Source of the DNA: Mesorhizobium helmanticense
GTDB lineage: Bacteria > Pseudomonadota > Alphaproteobacteria > Rhizobiales > Rhizobiaceae
NCBI RefSeq assembly: GCF_003034915.1
Contig: NZ_PZJX01000047.1
Location: 1 to 64,000 of the forward strand
Reading direction: 5' to 3'
DNA length: 64,000 bases
Under the pieces are notes generated by a model. That model saw only the letters and a list, made by a program, of their open reading frames with translations. It did not search any database and was not told the DNA's origin. Numbering within the stretch: the stretch's first letter is position 1; each line of letters begins with the position of its first letter. Shown here piece after piece: positions 31,565-40,141 of the stretch. The position numbers and the translations under genes were made by a program.

Positions 31565-32548
31565 ATGCTTTCCCGCGTCTTCGGCTTCGGCCGCCGCCCT
31601 TTCGAATCGCTGTCGGAACAGGAGATCCTGGCGCTCGCCATTTCGTCGGAAGAAGATGACGGGCGCATCTACCGTGCCTATGCCGAGGGGCTGGCGGACA
31701 GTTTTCCGCAATCGGCCAAGGTGTTCGAGGCGATGGCGCAGGAGGAGGACGGCCATCGCGACGCGCTGATCGAGCTCCACCGCAAGCGTTTCGGCGAGCG
31801 CATTCCGCTGATCCGGCGCGAGCATGTGAAGGGCTATTATGAGCGCAAGCCCGACTGGCTGGTGAGGCCGCTCGGCATCGCGGCCGTGCGCCGGCAAGCC
31901 GAGGCGATGGAGCGGCAGGCCTATCTGTTCTATTTCGAGGCGGCCAAACGCACCAGCGATGCCTCGACCAGAAAGCTGCTCAACGATCTGGCGACCGCCG
32001 AACAAGGTCATGAGAGTTCGGCCCATCAGCTGGAACAGGAGCATGTGCCGGGCGAGGTCAAGGACGAGGAAGCGGCGGCCGAGCAGCGGCAGTTCATCCT
32101 GACCTATGTGCAGCCGGGACTGGCCGGGCTGATGGACGGGTCCGTGTCGACGCTGGCGCCGATATTTGCCGCGGCGTTTGCCACGCACGACACATTCCAG
32201 ACTTTCCTGGTCGGGCTTGCCGCCTCGATCGGCGCCGGCATATCGATGGGCTTCACCGAGGTGGCCTCGGACGACGGCAAGCTTTCGGGCCGCGGCTCGC
32301 CGGTCAAACGCGGCATCACCACCGGATTGATGACGGCGCTTGGTGGCCTCGGCCACGCCTTGCCCTACCTGATCCCCTATTTCTGGACCGCGACCGCGGT
32401 TGCCGCCGTGGTGGTGTTCTTTGAATTGTGGGCCATCGCCTTCGTGCAGAACCGCTACATGCAGACGCCATTCTGGCGCGCCGCGTTCCAGGTGGTCTTG
32501 GGCGGCGCGCTGGTGTTCGCGGCAGGCGTGCTGATCGGGAATGCGTAG
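31565..32548 (+). CDS. mbfA: Membrane-bound ferritin MbfA (rubrerythrin-VIT1 fusion)
   Basis: 327 aa from ATG 31565 (a TTG at 31559 is an alternative). N-terminal ferritin-like di-iron domain, residues about 10-145, with Glu/His ligands (ISSEEDDGRIYRAYAEGL, AQEEDGHRDALIELH, EAMERQAYLFYFEAAKRT, AEQGHESSAHQLE), then a VIT1/CCC1 membrane domain (GLMDGSVSTLAPIFAAAFATHDTF, GISMGFTEVASDDGKLSG) with about five helices. It exports or detoxifies iron under high-iron or peroxide stress. The Irr box directly upstream fits known repression of mbfA at low iron in related bacteria. Confidence 0.95.
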   Translation: MLSRVFGFGRRPFESLSEQEILALAISSEEDDGRIYRAYAEGLADSFPQSAKVFEAMAQEEDGHRDALIELHRKRFGERIPLIRREHVKGYYERKPDWLVRPLGIAAVRRQAEAMERQAYLFYFEAAKRTSDASTRKLLNDLATAEQGHESSAHQLEQEHVPGEVKDEEAAAEQRQFILTYVQPGLAGLMDGSVSTLAPIFAAAFATHDTFQTFLVGLAASIGAGISMGFTEVASDDGKLSGRGSPVKRGITTGLMTALGGLGHALPYLIPYFWTATAVAAVVVFFELWAIAFVQNRYMQTPFWRAAFQVVLGGALVFAAGVLIGNA

Positions 32549-32556
32549 CGAGCGGC

Positions 32557-32901
32557 TCACCCATGCAACGCCCGGCTGTCCGCCGGCGCTTCGGCGCGTT
32601 CGGTGAGGCCGTAGTCGCGCAGGACATGGGCGATGCGCAAACGGTAGCCGGCAAAGATACCGCCGCGCCCGGCCTTCTGCGCCTGCCGGTGCTCCTCGGT
32701 GTTGCGCCAGGCTTTCACCGCGTCCTCGTCGCGCCAGAACGACAGCGACAGGATCTTGTCCGGATCGACAAGACTCTGGAAGCGCTCGATCGAGATGAAA
32801 CCGTCGATGCCGTCGAGCAGCGGACGCAGCTCGGCGGCGATGCCGAGATAGGCATCGCGCTTGCCTGCCGCCGGCTCGACCTCGAAGATGACGGCGATCA
32901 T
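32557..32901 (-). CDS. Antibiotic biosynthesis monooxygenase (ABM) domain protein
   Basis: 114 aa, dimeric alpha-beta-barrel type. MIAVIFEVEPAAGKRDAYLGIAAELRPLLDGIDGFISIERFQSLVDPDKILSLSFWRDEDAVKAWRNTEEHR is the classic ABM/EthD-like pattern with the conserved Trp-Arg-Asn in the second half. These proteins oxidise or bind small aromatic or heme-like ligands. Activity here unassigned. It overlaps the upstream NIPSNAP gene by 4 bases and is co-translated with it. Confidence 0.88.
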   Translation of the reverse strand: MIAVIFEVEPAAGKRDAYLGIAAELRPLLDGIDGFISIERFQSLVDPDKILSLSFWRDEDAVKAWRNTEEHRQAQKAGRGGIFAGYRLRIAHVLRDYGLTERAEAPADSRALHG

Positions 32902-33230
32902 GGCTTGATCAGCTTTGCGTGCGGGCCGGAGGCGAGCTTAAGGAACATGCGATCCTCCTTCAGGATGAATTTCTCACGCCGGGCGAATTCATAGTTTGCC
33001 TTGCCGGCCGGGTCGGCGGCAAGCCTGGCGCGGTAGGCTTCGTAGGCGGCGAGGCTGTCGATATTGTAGGCGGCGTAGGCAGTGGTGGCCGAGCCTTCAT
33101 GCGGCGCGAAATAGCCGATCAGGTCGGCGCCACAGCGCGGAATGGCCTGACCCCAGTTGCGGGCATATTCCTCGAACGCCGCCTTGCCGAACGGGTCGAT
33201 CTCATAACGGATGAAGCAGGTGATGGTCAT
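32898..33230 (-). CDS. NIPSNAP family protein
   Basis: 110 aa from ATG 33230, which has a perfect AGGAGG 6-7 bases upstream. MTITCFIRYEIDPFGKAAFEEYARNWGQAIPRCGADLIGYFAPHEG matches the ferredoxin-like NIPSNAP fold, ending REKFILKEDRMFLKLA. It forms a two-gene unit with the ABM protein, both dimeric alpha-beta-barrels. Role unknown. Confidence 0.88.
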   Translation of the reverse strand: MTITCFIRYEIDPFGKAAFEEYARNWGQAIPRCGADLIGYFAPHEGSATTAYAAYNIDSLAAYEAYRARLAADPAGKANYEFARREKFILKEDRMFLKLASGPHAKLIKP

Positions 33231-33328
33231 TTCTTGCCTCCTCTGGCAGGTGGGTGTCGTGTTCATTGATAGTTCGATCGAGGTCGAAACGTCCTGCGGA
33301 TCGGTGTGCTAGGCAATCCCTTGGCCGG

Positions 33329-33550
33329 TCATCTCTGCCAGAAGGATTTCGCGCATTCGCGGCGCACGTCTTCTCGTGTCAGGCCGAGGTCGCGCAGCAG
33401 GTGTTCGTCGATCTCGGCGAGGTCGAGGCGCTGCAAATGGCGATCATACCAACTCGCCACCAACCGCAAGCGCAATCGGCGCAGGAACGGGAACAGCAGG
33501 CGACCGGAAAAGGTGACGGCTGAAGGGGGTGAAGCGGTTGTTGCGGTCAT
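33329..33550 (-). CDS. DUF1127 small protein
   Basis: 73 aa. The C-terminal LVASWYDRHLQRLDLAEIDEHLLRDLGLTREDVRRECAKSFW is the DUF1127 signature (a short arginine-rich helix pair ending in a D-x-G-L-T-R-E-D-V motif). Small DUF1127 proteins in Agrobacterium and other rhizobia affect phosphate, carbon metabolism and RNA turnover. Specific role here unknown. Divergently placed from the ArsR gene 68 bases away. Confidence 0.88.
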   Translation of the reverse strand: MTATTASPPSAVTFSGRLLFPFLRRLRLRLVASWYDRHLQRLDLAEIDEHLLRDLGLTREDVRRECAKSFWQR

Positions 33551-33618
33551 CGTCGTCTCCTTGATCTCCCCGGAGAATAGTGGTTACCTGACTAGAATGC
33601 TTCGATGAGGAACGAACT

Positions 33619-34293
33619 ATGCGTGAAGGACCCGACATAGCCCGCATCGCCAGCCTGGTCGGCGATCCGGCGCGGGCAAACATGCTCTCCGCACTGATGG
33701 GCGGCACGGCGCTGACGGCGAGCGAACTGGCGCTGGAGGCCGGCGTGTCGCTGCCGACCGCCTCATCGCATCTGTCGAAACTGATGGAGGGCGGATTGCT
33801 GACTTTGGCAAGCCAAGGGCGGCACCGTTATTACGGCCTCGCCGGGCCGCAGGTGGCCGGCATGATCGAGGCCATCACCGGCGTGGCGGAAGCCGTTGGC
33901 CCAAAGCGGGTGCGGCCGGGACCGCGCGACGCGGCCATGCGCGTGGCGCGGGTCTGCTACGATCATCTTGCCGGCGAACAGGCGGTGGCGATGCTCGACC
34001 GTCTCGTCGACAGAAAGGTGCTCCTGCGCGAGGACAAGGAGATCAGGCTCGGCCCGTCTGCCGCGTCACATTTCGCCGCGATCGGCATTGTCGTCCATGA
34101 CAAGCCGCGGCGACCGGTGTGCCGCGCCTGCCTCGACTGGAGCGTGCGCCGCTCGCATCTGGCCGGTACGCTGGGCGCTGCCATCCTCGACAAGATCCTC
34201 ACTGAGAAATGGGCGAGGCGGGAGAAGGACAGCCGTGCGGTGGTGTTTTCGCCGATGGGAAGGCAGGCTTTCGAGAAGGTATTTCTGGCGTAG
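33619..34293 (+). CDS. ArsR family transcriptional regulator with extended C-terminus
   Basis: 224 aa. N-terminal winged HTH (IARIASLVGDPARANMLSALMGGTALTASELALEAGVSLPTASSHLSKLMEGGLLTLASQGRHRYYGL) is typical ArsR. The C-terminal 120 residues contain a Cys pair region (RRPVCRACLDWSVRRSHLAGTLGAAI) that may bind a ligand or metal. No obvious target operon, except perhaps the divergent DUF1127 gene. Confidence 0.9.
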   Translation: MREGPDIARIASLVGDPARANMLSALMGGTALTASELALEAGVSLPTASSHLSKLMEGGLLTLASQGRHRYYGLAGPQVAGMIEAITGVAEAVGPKRVRPGPRDAAMRVARVCYDHLAGEQAVAMLDRLVDRKVLLREDKEIRLGPSAASHFAAIGIVVHDKPRRPVCRACLDWSVRRSHLAGTLGAAILDKILTEKWARREKDSRAVVFSPMGRQAFEKVFLA

Positions 34294-34313
34294 TTTGCGG
34301 GGCGCGCGCCCCA

Positions 34314-34384
34314 CCTTCGTCATCCTGGGGCGAAGCAGGAGCGAAGCTCCGTCGCGAAGACCCCAGGAAGACGAAATCGTGGAG
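34314..34384. repeat. Palindromic intergenic element, family D, single copy
   Basis: ccttcgtcatcctggggcga...cgaagaccccaggaagacga: an imperfect hairpin. A larger relative occurs at 53391-53648. It sits between the ArsR gene and the ligD stop, both ends facing it. Confidence 0.7.
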
Positions 34385-34386
34385 GA

Positions 34387-36924
34387 TCAGCCCCGTTTCA
34401 GCAACTTGCCCATCTTGAAAAAATCCTTCCACGGATCGGCCTCACCGAGTCGCTTCAGCGTCGTCTTGTCGCCAAGGGGAAAAGCGTTCGGCGCCAGCCC
34501 CTTCTCGATCTCCGGCCAGGTTACCGGCATCGATACCGTCGCCCCTTTCTTGGCGCGCGACGAATAGGGCGCCACCGTGGTCGAGCCGCGGCCGTTGCGC
34601 AGATAGTCGACGAAGATTTTTCCGGTGCGCGCCTTCTTTGACAGCGTCGCCGTGTAGCGGTCGGGTGCGGCCTGCTCCAGCGCGCGGGCGAAATCATGGG
34701 CAAAGGTCTTCACCTCGTCCCAATCCGCCGACGGTTTCAGCGGCACGACGACATGGTAGCCCTTGCCGCCGGATGTCTTGACGAAATTCGGCAGTGACAG
34801 TTCGTCGAGCTGACCGTGGATGTCGAGCGCCGCCGCGCGCACGGCTTTCACATCGACGCCTTCGTCGGGATCGAGGTCGAAGACGATCTGGTCCGGTTTT
34901 TCCAGCTCGTCAGTTGTGCAGCCCCAGATGTGGATCTCGACCACGCCATACTGGACCAAAGCAGCGACGCCGTCGAAATCCCTGATGAATAAGATTTCCT
35001 CGCCGTCCGTCGGATCCTTCATCCTGGCGATCTTGTCATGCATGCCGGCCGAGGCATGCTTCTGGAAGAAGCGCTGGCCGCCAATGCCGTCCGGCGCCCG
35101 CACCAGGCTGAGCGGCCGGTTGACAATGAATTGCTGCATGCGCGGCCAGACCAGAGCGTAGTGCTCGAGCAGATCCTGCTTCGATATTTTTTCCTCCGGC
35201 CACAAAAGCTTGTCCGGATGGGAGAGCTTTACGTCGGTTTTTACCGCACCTGTGGATTTCGCCGACCCTGCGGATTTCGCCGTGGCGGGCGTTGCCTTCT
35301 CTGCCTTGTCTTTGGTCGCTGCCTTGTCTGTCGATGCTTTCGGCTTTTCCTGCACGACTTCCTCCGCCGGCTTGTCCTCGCGCAATCCCTGGAACGAGGC
35401 ATGGCGTATTATACGGTCCGAGGTCCAGCTGCGGAACTCCACTTCGCCGACCAGCTCCGGCTTCACCCAGACCAGCCCCTTGCCCTTCGGCACGGCGGCA
35501 GCAAAGGGCGAGGCCGTCGCCTTCAGCGCGTCGAGCTTTTTCTTCAGATCGGCTGCCGTCCTGACTGAAAAGCCGGTGCCGACGCGGCCGGCATAGTGCA
35601 GTTTGCCGCGCTCGTGATAGCCGACCAGCAGCGAGCGCAGGCCGCGTCCGGTCTTGTCCGACGGCAGATAGCCGCCGATGACGAATTCCTGGCGCAACGT
35701 GCATTTCGACTTCACCCAGGTGAGAACGCGGCCGCTGCGATAGGGCGCGTCGGCGCGCTTGGAGACGATGCCTTCCAGCCCCATGCGGCAGGCGTGCTGC
35801 AGCATGACCTTGCCGGGTTCGGCGAAATGATCGCTGAAGCGCACCGCCGGATTGTCCGGCTGCTTGCCGAGCAATTCCAGCAAGGCCTGCTTGCGTTCGA
35901 CCAGCGGCTCGGCGCGCAGATCCTGCCCGTCAAGCCGCATCAGATCGAAGACGTAGTAGAGAAACCGGTTGGTGCGGCGCGCCGACAGATCCGCCTGCAG
36001 CAGCGCGAAGGAAGAAACGCCACTATCGGCGAGCACGACGATCTCGCCGTCGATGATGGCGTCGGTGCATTTCAGGCGCCCAAGTTCCGCGACGATCTCG
36101 CCGCCGAATTTCGCGGTCCAGTCGAGACCGGTGCGGGTCAGCAGCCGCACCTCGGTGCCGGCAAGCTGCGCCTGTATGCGGTAGCCGTCGAACTTCACCT
36201 CGTGCAGCCATTCCTCGCCGGCCGGGGCATCCCTTTCCAGCGTCGCCAGGCATGGCTCGATGAAGTCGAGCCGCGTCGCTGCCTTGGCCTTTTTGCCGGC
36301 CGCCGGCTTGTTGGAATGCCAGACCTTCGGCTTCCTGCCGTCGGCGGTCTTGCCTTTTGCGACCTCTTCGATCGTCAGGCCCGACTTCACCGATTGCGGC
36401 GCGTCCTCAAGGATGTCCTCGCCGGGGCGTGCCGCGGCATCGCTGGACTTGATCAGCAGCCAGTTGTCGCGCTTTTCGCCCGAACGCGGCTTCAGCCGCA
36501 CCAGATGCCACAGGCCATGCAGTTTGTGGCCCTCAAGCTCGAAGCTGATATGGCCCTTCTTCATCGCCTTGGCCGGGTCGCTCTCCGGCGTCCAGGTGCC
36601 CTCGTCCCAGACGATGACGGTGCCGCCACCATATTCGCCCTTGGGAATGGTGCCTTCAAAAGGTGCATAGTCGATCGGATGGTCCTCGACATGCACGGCC
36701 AGCCGCTTCTCGTGCGGGTCGAGGCTCGGGCCGCGCGTCACCGCCCAGCTCCACAGCACGCCGTCGTGTTCGAGACGAAGGTCATAGTGCAGCCTTGTGG
36801 CGGCATGTTTGTGGATGACGAAAATGCCGCCGGCCTGGCCTTCCCCACCGCGCGCGACCTTGCCGGCCGGCTCCGCCGTCTTCTTGAAATCGCGCTTGGC
36901 GTTATATTGTTCGAGCCCTGCCAT
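34387..36924 (-). CDS. ligD: ATP-dependent DNA ligase LigD (phosphoesterase-ligase-polymerase)
   Basis: 845 aa with all three NHEJ domains. Residues 1-160: 3'-phosphoesterase (FVIHKHAATRLHYDLRLEHDGVLWSWAV, DYAPFEGTIPKGEYGGGTV). Residues about 215-530: ATP-dependent ligase with nucleophile Lys244 in EVKFDGYRI and the OB-fold end. Residues about 565-845: archaeo-eukaryotic-primase-type polymerase with IVFDLDPDEG. Ala/Lys-rich linkers separate them. The order PE-ligase-polymerase is the usual alphaproteobacterial one. It starts 9 bases after the ku stop and shares its promoter. Confidence 0.97.
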   Translation of the reverse strand: MAGLEQYNAKRDFKKTAEPAGKVARGGEGQAGGIFVIHKHAATRLHYDLRLEHDGVLWSWAVTRGPSLDPHEKRLAVHVEDHPIDYAPFEGTIPKGEYGGGTVIVWDEGTWTPESDPAKAMKKGHISFELEGHKLHGLWHLVRLKPRSGEKRDNWLLIKSSDAAARPGEDILEDAPQSVKSGLTIEEVAKGKTADGRKPKVWHSNKPAAGKKAKAATRLDFIEPCLATLERDAPAGEEWLHEVKFDGYRIQAQLAGTEVRLLTRTGLDWTAKFGGEIVAELGRLKCTDAIIDGEIVVLADSGVSSFALLQADLSARRTNRFLYYVFDLMRLDGQDLRAEPLVERKQALLELLGKQPDNPAVRFSDHFAEPGKVMLQHACRMGLEGIVSKRADAPYRSGRVLTWVKSKCTLRQEFVIGGYLPSDKTGRGLRSLLVGYHERGKLHYAGRVGTGFSVRTAADLKKKLDALKATASPFAAAVPKGKGLVWVKPELVGEVEFRSWTSDRIIRHASFQGLREDKPAEEVVQEKPKASTDKAATKDKAEKATPATAKSAGSAKSTGAVKTDVKLSHPDKLLWPEEKISKQDLLEHYALVWPRMQQFIVNRPLSLVRAPDGIGGQRFFQKHASAGMHDKIARMKDPTDGEEILFIRDFDGVAALVQYGVVEIHIWGCTTDELEKPDQIVFDLDPDEGVDVKAVRAAALDIHGQLDELSLPNFVKTSGGKGYHVVVPLKPSADWDEVKTFAHDFARALEQAAPDRYTATLSKKARTGKIFVDYLRNGRGSTTVAPYSSRAKKGATVSMPVTWPEIEKGLAPNAFPLGDKTTLKRLGEADPWKDFFKMGKLLKRG

Positions 36925-36933
36925 GCCGAAATC

Positions 36934-37794
36934 CTACGCCGATTTGCGCCGGGCGGCGGCTTTCGGTTTCGCGCGTTTGGCCTGCGATCTGGCTTTTGCC
37001 GGTGGTTTTGCCCCGTCGCCCGACGACAGGCTCTTCTTCAGCGCATCGAACAGGTTGACCACGTTTGACGGCTTCGGCGCTGCCTTGGCTTTCGGCGCCT
37101 TCCTGCCCGCCTTCTTGGCGCGGATCAGTTCGAGCAGCGCATCCTCGTATCTGTCGTCGAATTTCGAGGGATCGAATTTTGCTTTCTTCTTATCAATGAT
37201 GTGCTCGGCCAGCTCGATCATCTCGCCCTCGGTCTTCGTCGCCTTGATATCACCGAAGACGCTGTCTGGCTGCCGCACGGTGTCTCCGTAACGCAAGGTG
37301 GTCAGCACCATGCCCTTGCCGAGAGGCTCGACGACCACAGGGCGTTCTCGACTGTAGAGCACGAGGCGGGCAAGCCCTGCCTTCTTCTCCGCGGCCATGG
37401 CGTCCCGGATGACGGCAAAGGCCTCCTCGGACACTTTGTCGGCGGGCGATACATAATAGGGCGTGTCGAGATAGATCTGCTGGATCGAGGACTTTTCGAC
37501 GAAACCATCGAGGCTCATCGTGTGCGAGGACTCGATCTGCACCGCCTCGATCTCATCCTCCTCGATGTGGATGAACTCGCCGTTGCCAACCTCGTAGCCC
37601 TTGATCTCGTCGCCCTCTTCCAGCGGCTTGCCGGTCTCGGCATCGACATAGATGCGCTTGACCGTATTACCGGTCTTGCGATTGAGGATGCGGAAGGAAA
37701 CCTTTTCGGTATGGGTGACGACATTGGTCAGTTCGATGGCGCAGGTCACCAATGAAAGTTTCAGATAGCCTTTCCAGGCTGGGCGCGGCGCCAT
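36934..37794 (-). CDS. ku: Non-homologous end-joining protein Ku
   Basis: 286 aa from ATG 37794 with GAGGGAG 7-10 bases upstream. The Ku beta-barrel core runs through RPAWKGYLKLSLVTCAIELTNVVTHTEKVSFRILNRKTGNTVKRIYVDAETGKPLEEGDEIKGYEV, and the C-terminus is a basic Lys/Ala-rich tail, as in bacterial Ku, that helps DNA threading. It binds broken ends as a homodimer and recruits LigD. First gene of the ku-ligD operon, behind a GGAAC-N17-CGTT promoter. Confidence 0.97.
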   Translation of the reverse strand: MAPRPAWKGYLKLSLVTCAIELTNVVTHTEKVSFRILNRKTGNTVKRIYVDAETGKPLEEGDEIKGYEVGNGEFIHIEEDEIEAVQIESSHTMSLDGFVEKSSIQQIYLDTPYYVSPADKVSEEAFAVIRDAMAAEKKAGLARLVLYSRERPVVVEPLGKGMVLTTLRYGDTVRQPDSVFGDIKATKTEGEMIELAEHIIDKKKAKFDPSKFDDRYEDALLELIRAKKAGRKAPKAKAAPKPSNVVNLFDALKKSLSSGDGAKPPAKARSQAKRAKPKAAARRKSA

Positions 37795-37828
37795 GACGAA
37801 CTCCCTCTGCGATGTGGATTCAACCGAG

Positions 37829-37854
37829 AACGAGCGACACCCGATCCCGGTTCC
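37829..37854 (-). promoter_or_regulatory. EcfG-type promoter of ku-ligD
   Basis: On the minus strand GGAAC (37850-37854), 17 bases, then CGTT (37829-37832), the -35/-10 consensus of the alphaproteobacterial general-stress sigma factor. The -10 lies 34 bases upstream of the ku ATG. Confidence 0.85.
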
Positions 37855-37994
37855 CCACCGCGAAGGCGAGGTCGGCGGTTCTAATGCCTGTCGCGCAAAA
37901 GTGCGCAGCGGTTTTGCGGTAACGACATGCATCAAAACAAGAACCTAAAGCGCGCCGCACGCGCTTTAGGCGCCCGCCTCGCCTCGTCGATCCA

Positions 37995-38501
37995 CTATTC
38001 GGCGGCTTGCAGGTTGATCTTGCTTTCCGCCATTTCGGTGAGCTTACGGTCCGTCGCCTGCTCTTCCTTCAGATTCTTGGCCAGCACATTGGCGCAGTCG
38101 CTGCGGCCGAGCTGTTTGGCCCAGGCGATCAGCGTGCCGTAGCGGGTCATCTCATAGTGCTCGACGGCCTGCGCCGAGGCGATCAAGGCGGCATCGAGAA
38201 CCTCCTTGTCATCGATGTCGCCACTGACTTCGTCGGCTTCTTCGAGAATGCCATCAATGGCCGGGCAGTTGACGGTCTTGGCCTTCACGCCATGCAATTC
38301 AAAGACCTGCTCGACGCGCTCGATGTGGCCTTTGGTCTGATCGAGATGCTTCTCGAAACCTGCCTTCAATTGCGTATCTGTCGCCTTGTCGATCATCTTC
38401 GGCAAGGATTTCTCGATCTGCTTTTCGGCATAATAGATGTCGCGCAGCGTGTGTACGAACAGGTCGTCCAGTGTCTTGATGTCTTTCGAAAAGAAGCCCA
38501 T
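37995..38501 (-). CDS. DUF892 ferritin-like stress protein (YciE/YciF family)
   Basis: 168 aa from ATG 38501 with GGAAGG about 8 bases upstream. A four-helix ferritin-like fold: LDDLFVHTLRDIYYAEKQIEKSLPKM, KAGFEKHLDQTKGHIERVEQVFELHG, LIASAQAVEHYEMTRYGTLIAWAKQL, LKEEQATDRKLTEMAES, with Glu/His that could bind a di-metal centre. Members are general-stress proteins in enterobacteria and rhizobia. Preceded by an EcfG-type promoter, consistent with stress induction. Confidence 0.92.
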   Translation of the reverse strand: MGFFSKDIKTLDDLFVHTLRDIYYAEKQIEKSLPKMIDKATDTQLKAGFEKHLDQTKGHIERVEQVFELHGVKAKTVNCPAIDGILEEADEVSGDIDDKEVLDAALIASAQAVEHYEMTRYGTLIAWAKQLGRSDCANVLAKNLKEEQATDRKLTEMAESKINLQAAE

Positions 38502-38600
38502 GGCTTTTGCCTTCCATTGCTCTTGCTGTGTGAAATCCGGCGGCAGCTCCGGTCGGAAGGCTGCCGCCTGCGAGGCCGGCTCGTTCCGGCTTGTTCGATC

Positions 38601-38625
38601 AACGTGCTGATACCGGACGGGTTCC
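38601..38625 (-). promoter_or_regulatory. EcfG-type promoter of the DUF892 gene
   Basis: On the minus strand GGAAC (38621-38625), 16 bases, CGTT (38601-38604), about 100 bases upstream of the ATG at 38501. The rest of the 38502-38906 gap contains no other convincing feature. Confidence 0.82.
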
Positions 38626-38906
38626 TGGCTTTCCCTGCGCACGCACGGAAATTTCGCGAGGCGGTCGGCGGTTGAAACAGAACCGCGCTTAAGCGACATC
38701 CAAACGAAACATATGTGATGCAAAAGTCACAGTGGGCGGAATGTCGACAAACCGCATGGAAAGACCCCGAATCAGCCGCATTCCAGCCACGAACCAAGGC
38801 ATTTCGGACCAAAAATTAACATCACGTTCACCGACTATTCACGCCTCGACGCTATGATGCCCGCAATTCGGAAGGGACATCCGAAACAGGGACAGGGACA
38901 GGTAAA

Positions 38907-39053
38907 ATGAACTTCTTGACGCACCTTATCGGCTATGCCGCCGCCATCCGCGAATTCGTCGCGCCGACCTATCGGCCGGAGCGCTACTACATGCGCGGCC
39001 CCGGCCCGGCTTGCGCCCGTCGCGGCAACTCGCTTGGCATCAGCGTGCACTGA
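38907..39053 (+). CDS. Possible 48-aa protein
   Basis: ATG 38907 to TGA 39051-39053. Product starts MNFLTHLIGYAAAIREFVAP, then YRPERYYMRGPGPACARRGN. A short hydrophobic/aromatic N-terminus and an Arg-rich end are reminiscent of small rhizobial membrane-associated peptides. The upstream acaggtaaa gives only a weak SD. Included because codon use is GC3-biased and it lies alone in a long gene-free stretch. Not recognised. Confidence 0.4.
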   Translation: MNFLTHLIGYAAAIREFVAPTYRPERYYMRGPGPACARRGNSLGISVH

Positions 39054-39232
39054 TGATGACCTTCGAAAGCCGTCATGACAGCCGGATCTGCAGGCCGGCC
39101 GCAAACCATCGCGCAACCACCTACCGCGTCGAGCGCCCCGCGCTGGCCGACAGACGGCGCGCGACAACGCCAGGACTTTAACGACGCCGTCGGCTGGCTT
39201 AGTGTCGTGAGACGCCACCAGCCGGGGCCAAC

Positions 39233-39682
39233 ATGACCGACCTGCCCGAACCGACCCCTGCTTCCCAACCACTCTCCCTAAAGGCAAATCCGCCGCTGAT
39301 CGTTTTCGACGGCGTCTGCGTGCTTTGCTCAGGCTTCGTGCGCGTGGTCGTCAGGCTCGACCGCAAGCGCCGCTTCCGTTTCGCCACGGCGCAGTCGCCG
39401 CTCGGCGAAGCGCTGTTCAGGAAATACGGGCTGCGGACCGACAGCTACGAGACCAATCTGGTCACCATCGATGGCGCCGCCTTCACGCGGCTGGACAGTT
39501 TCGTCGCCGTCATGGCCGAACTGGGCTGGCCATGGCGGGCCGCGAAACTCTTGCTCCTGCTGCCGCGCGGGTTTCGCGACTGGCTCTACGATCGCATCGC
39601 CAAAAACCGTTATGCCCTGTTCGGCCGGAAGGACAGTTGCGATATCCCTTCGGCCGAGCTGAGAGGGCGGCTGATCGGCTGA
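39233..39682 (+). CDS. DCC-family thiol-disulfide oxidoreductase-like protein (DUF393)
   Basis: 149 aa. PLIVFDGVCVLCSGFVRVVVRLDRKRRFRFATAQSPLG contains the DxxCxLC motif that names the family, and FGRKDSC near the end is the second conserved Cys motif. It has a thioredoxin-like fold, cytoplasmic, with predicted redox activity but unknown partner. Stands alone. Confidence 0.92.
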   Translation: MTDLPEPTPASQPLSLKANPPLIVFDGVCVLCSGFVRVVVRLDRKRRFRFATAQSPLGEALFRKYGLRTDSYETNLVTIDGAAFTRLDSFVAVMAELGWPWRAAKLLLLLPRGFRDWLYDRIAKNRYALFGRKDSCDIPSAELRGRLIG

Positions 39683-39757
39683 CGTCCGATCCATGCAGGG
39701 CTTCCATCAGGCCCGACATGGCGGGTGGGTGGTACCCGCAGCCGGAACGGTCGTACG

Positions 39758-40141
39758 CTATCGCGGCTGGTTCGAACCGTCCGCAGCGCACGGCTCCAGC
39801 ACGATCGTGTCGCCGGCCGCCTTGCCCAACTCCCGGCAGCCCTCAACCGTGCACAGTGTCCAGCCTTCGCCGGTCGCGCCGGAGGCGGCGAGCACGACAC
39901 GGGGCTGAATGCCGATCTTTGGCACATAGGCCCACCAGCCGTCTCTCAGCACCGCGCCTTCCGGCGGCTCCATGCCGGCGCCCGATCCCTTGACCCGCGC
40001 CTCGACGACCTGCAGGCCGGACGGCAGCACGCTCCAGTCCTCCTGCCAGCGCGTCCTTTCCACCGAATGCGTCCAGGACAGCGTGAAGGCGGCGACAGAA
40101 AGCGTCACCGTCTTGCCGGCGGCCAGGATGCAGAGGCTCAT
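39758..40141 (-). CDS. DUF1850 protein, TRAP transporter accessory
   Basis: 127 aa from ATG 40141. An N-terminal hydrophobic stretch (MSLCILAAGKTVTLSVAAF) is followed by FTLSWTHSVERTRWQEDWSVLPSGLQVVEARVKGSGAGMEPPEGAVLRDGWW, the DUF1850 signature. DUF1850 genes almost always sit after TAXI-type TRAP permeases. Here it overlaps the permease by 4 bases. Probably exported or membrane-anchored with a role in substrate handling, unproven. Confidence 0.88.
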   Translation of the reverse strand: MSLCILAAGKTVTLSVAAFTLSWTHSVERTRWQEDWSVLPSGLQVVEARVKGSGAGMEPPEGAVLRDGWWAYVPKIGIQPRVVLAASGATGEGWTLCTVEGCRELGKAAGDTIVLEPCAADGSNQPR

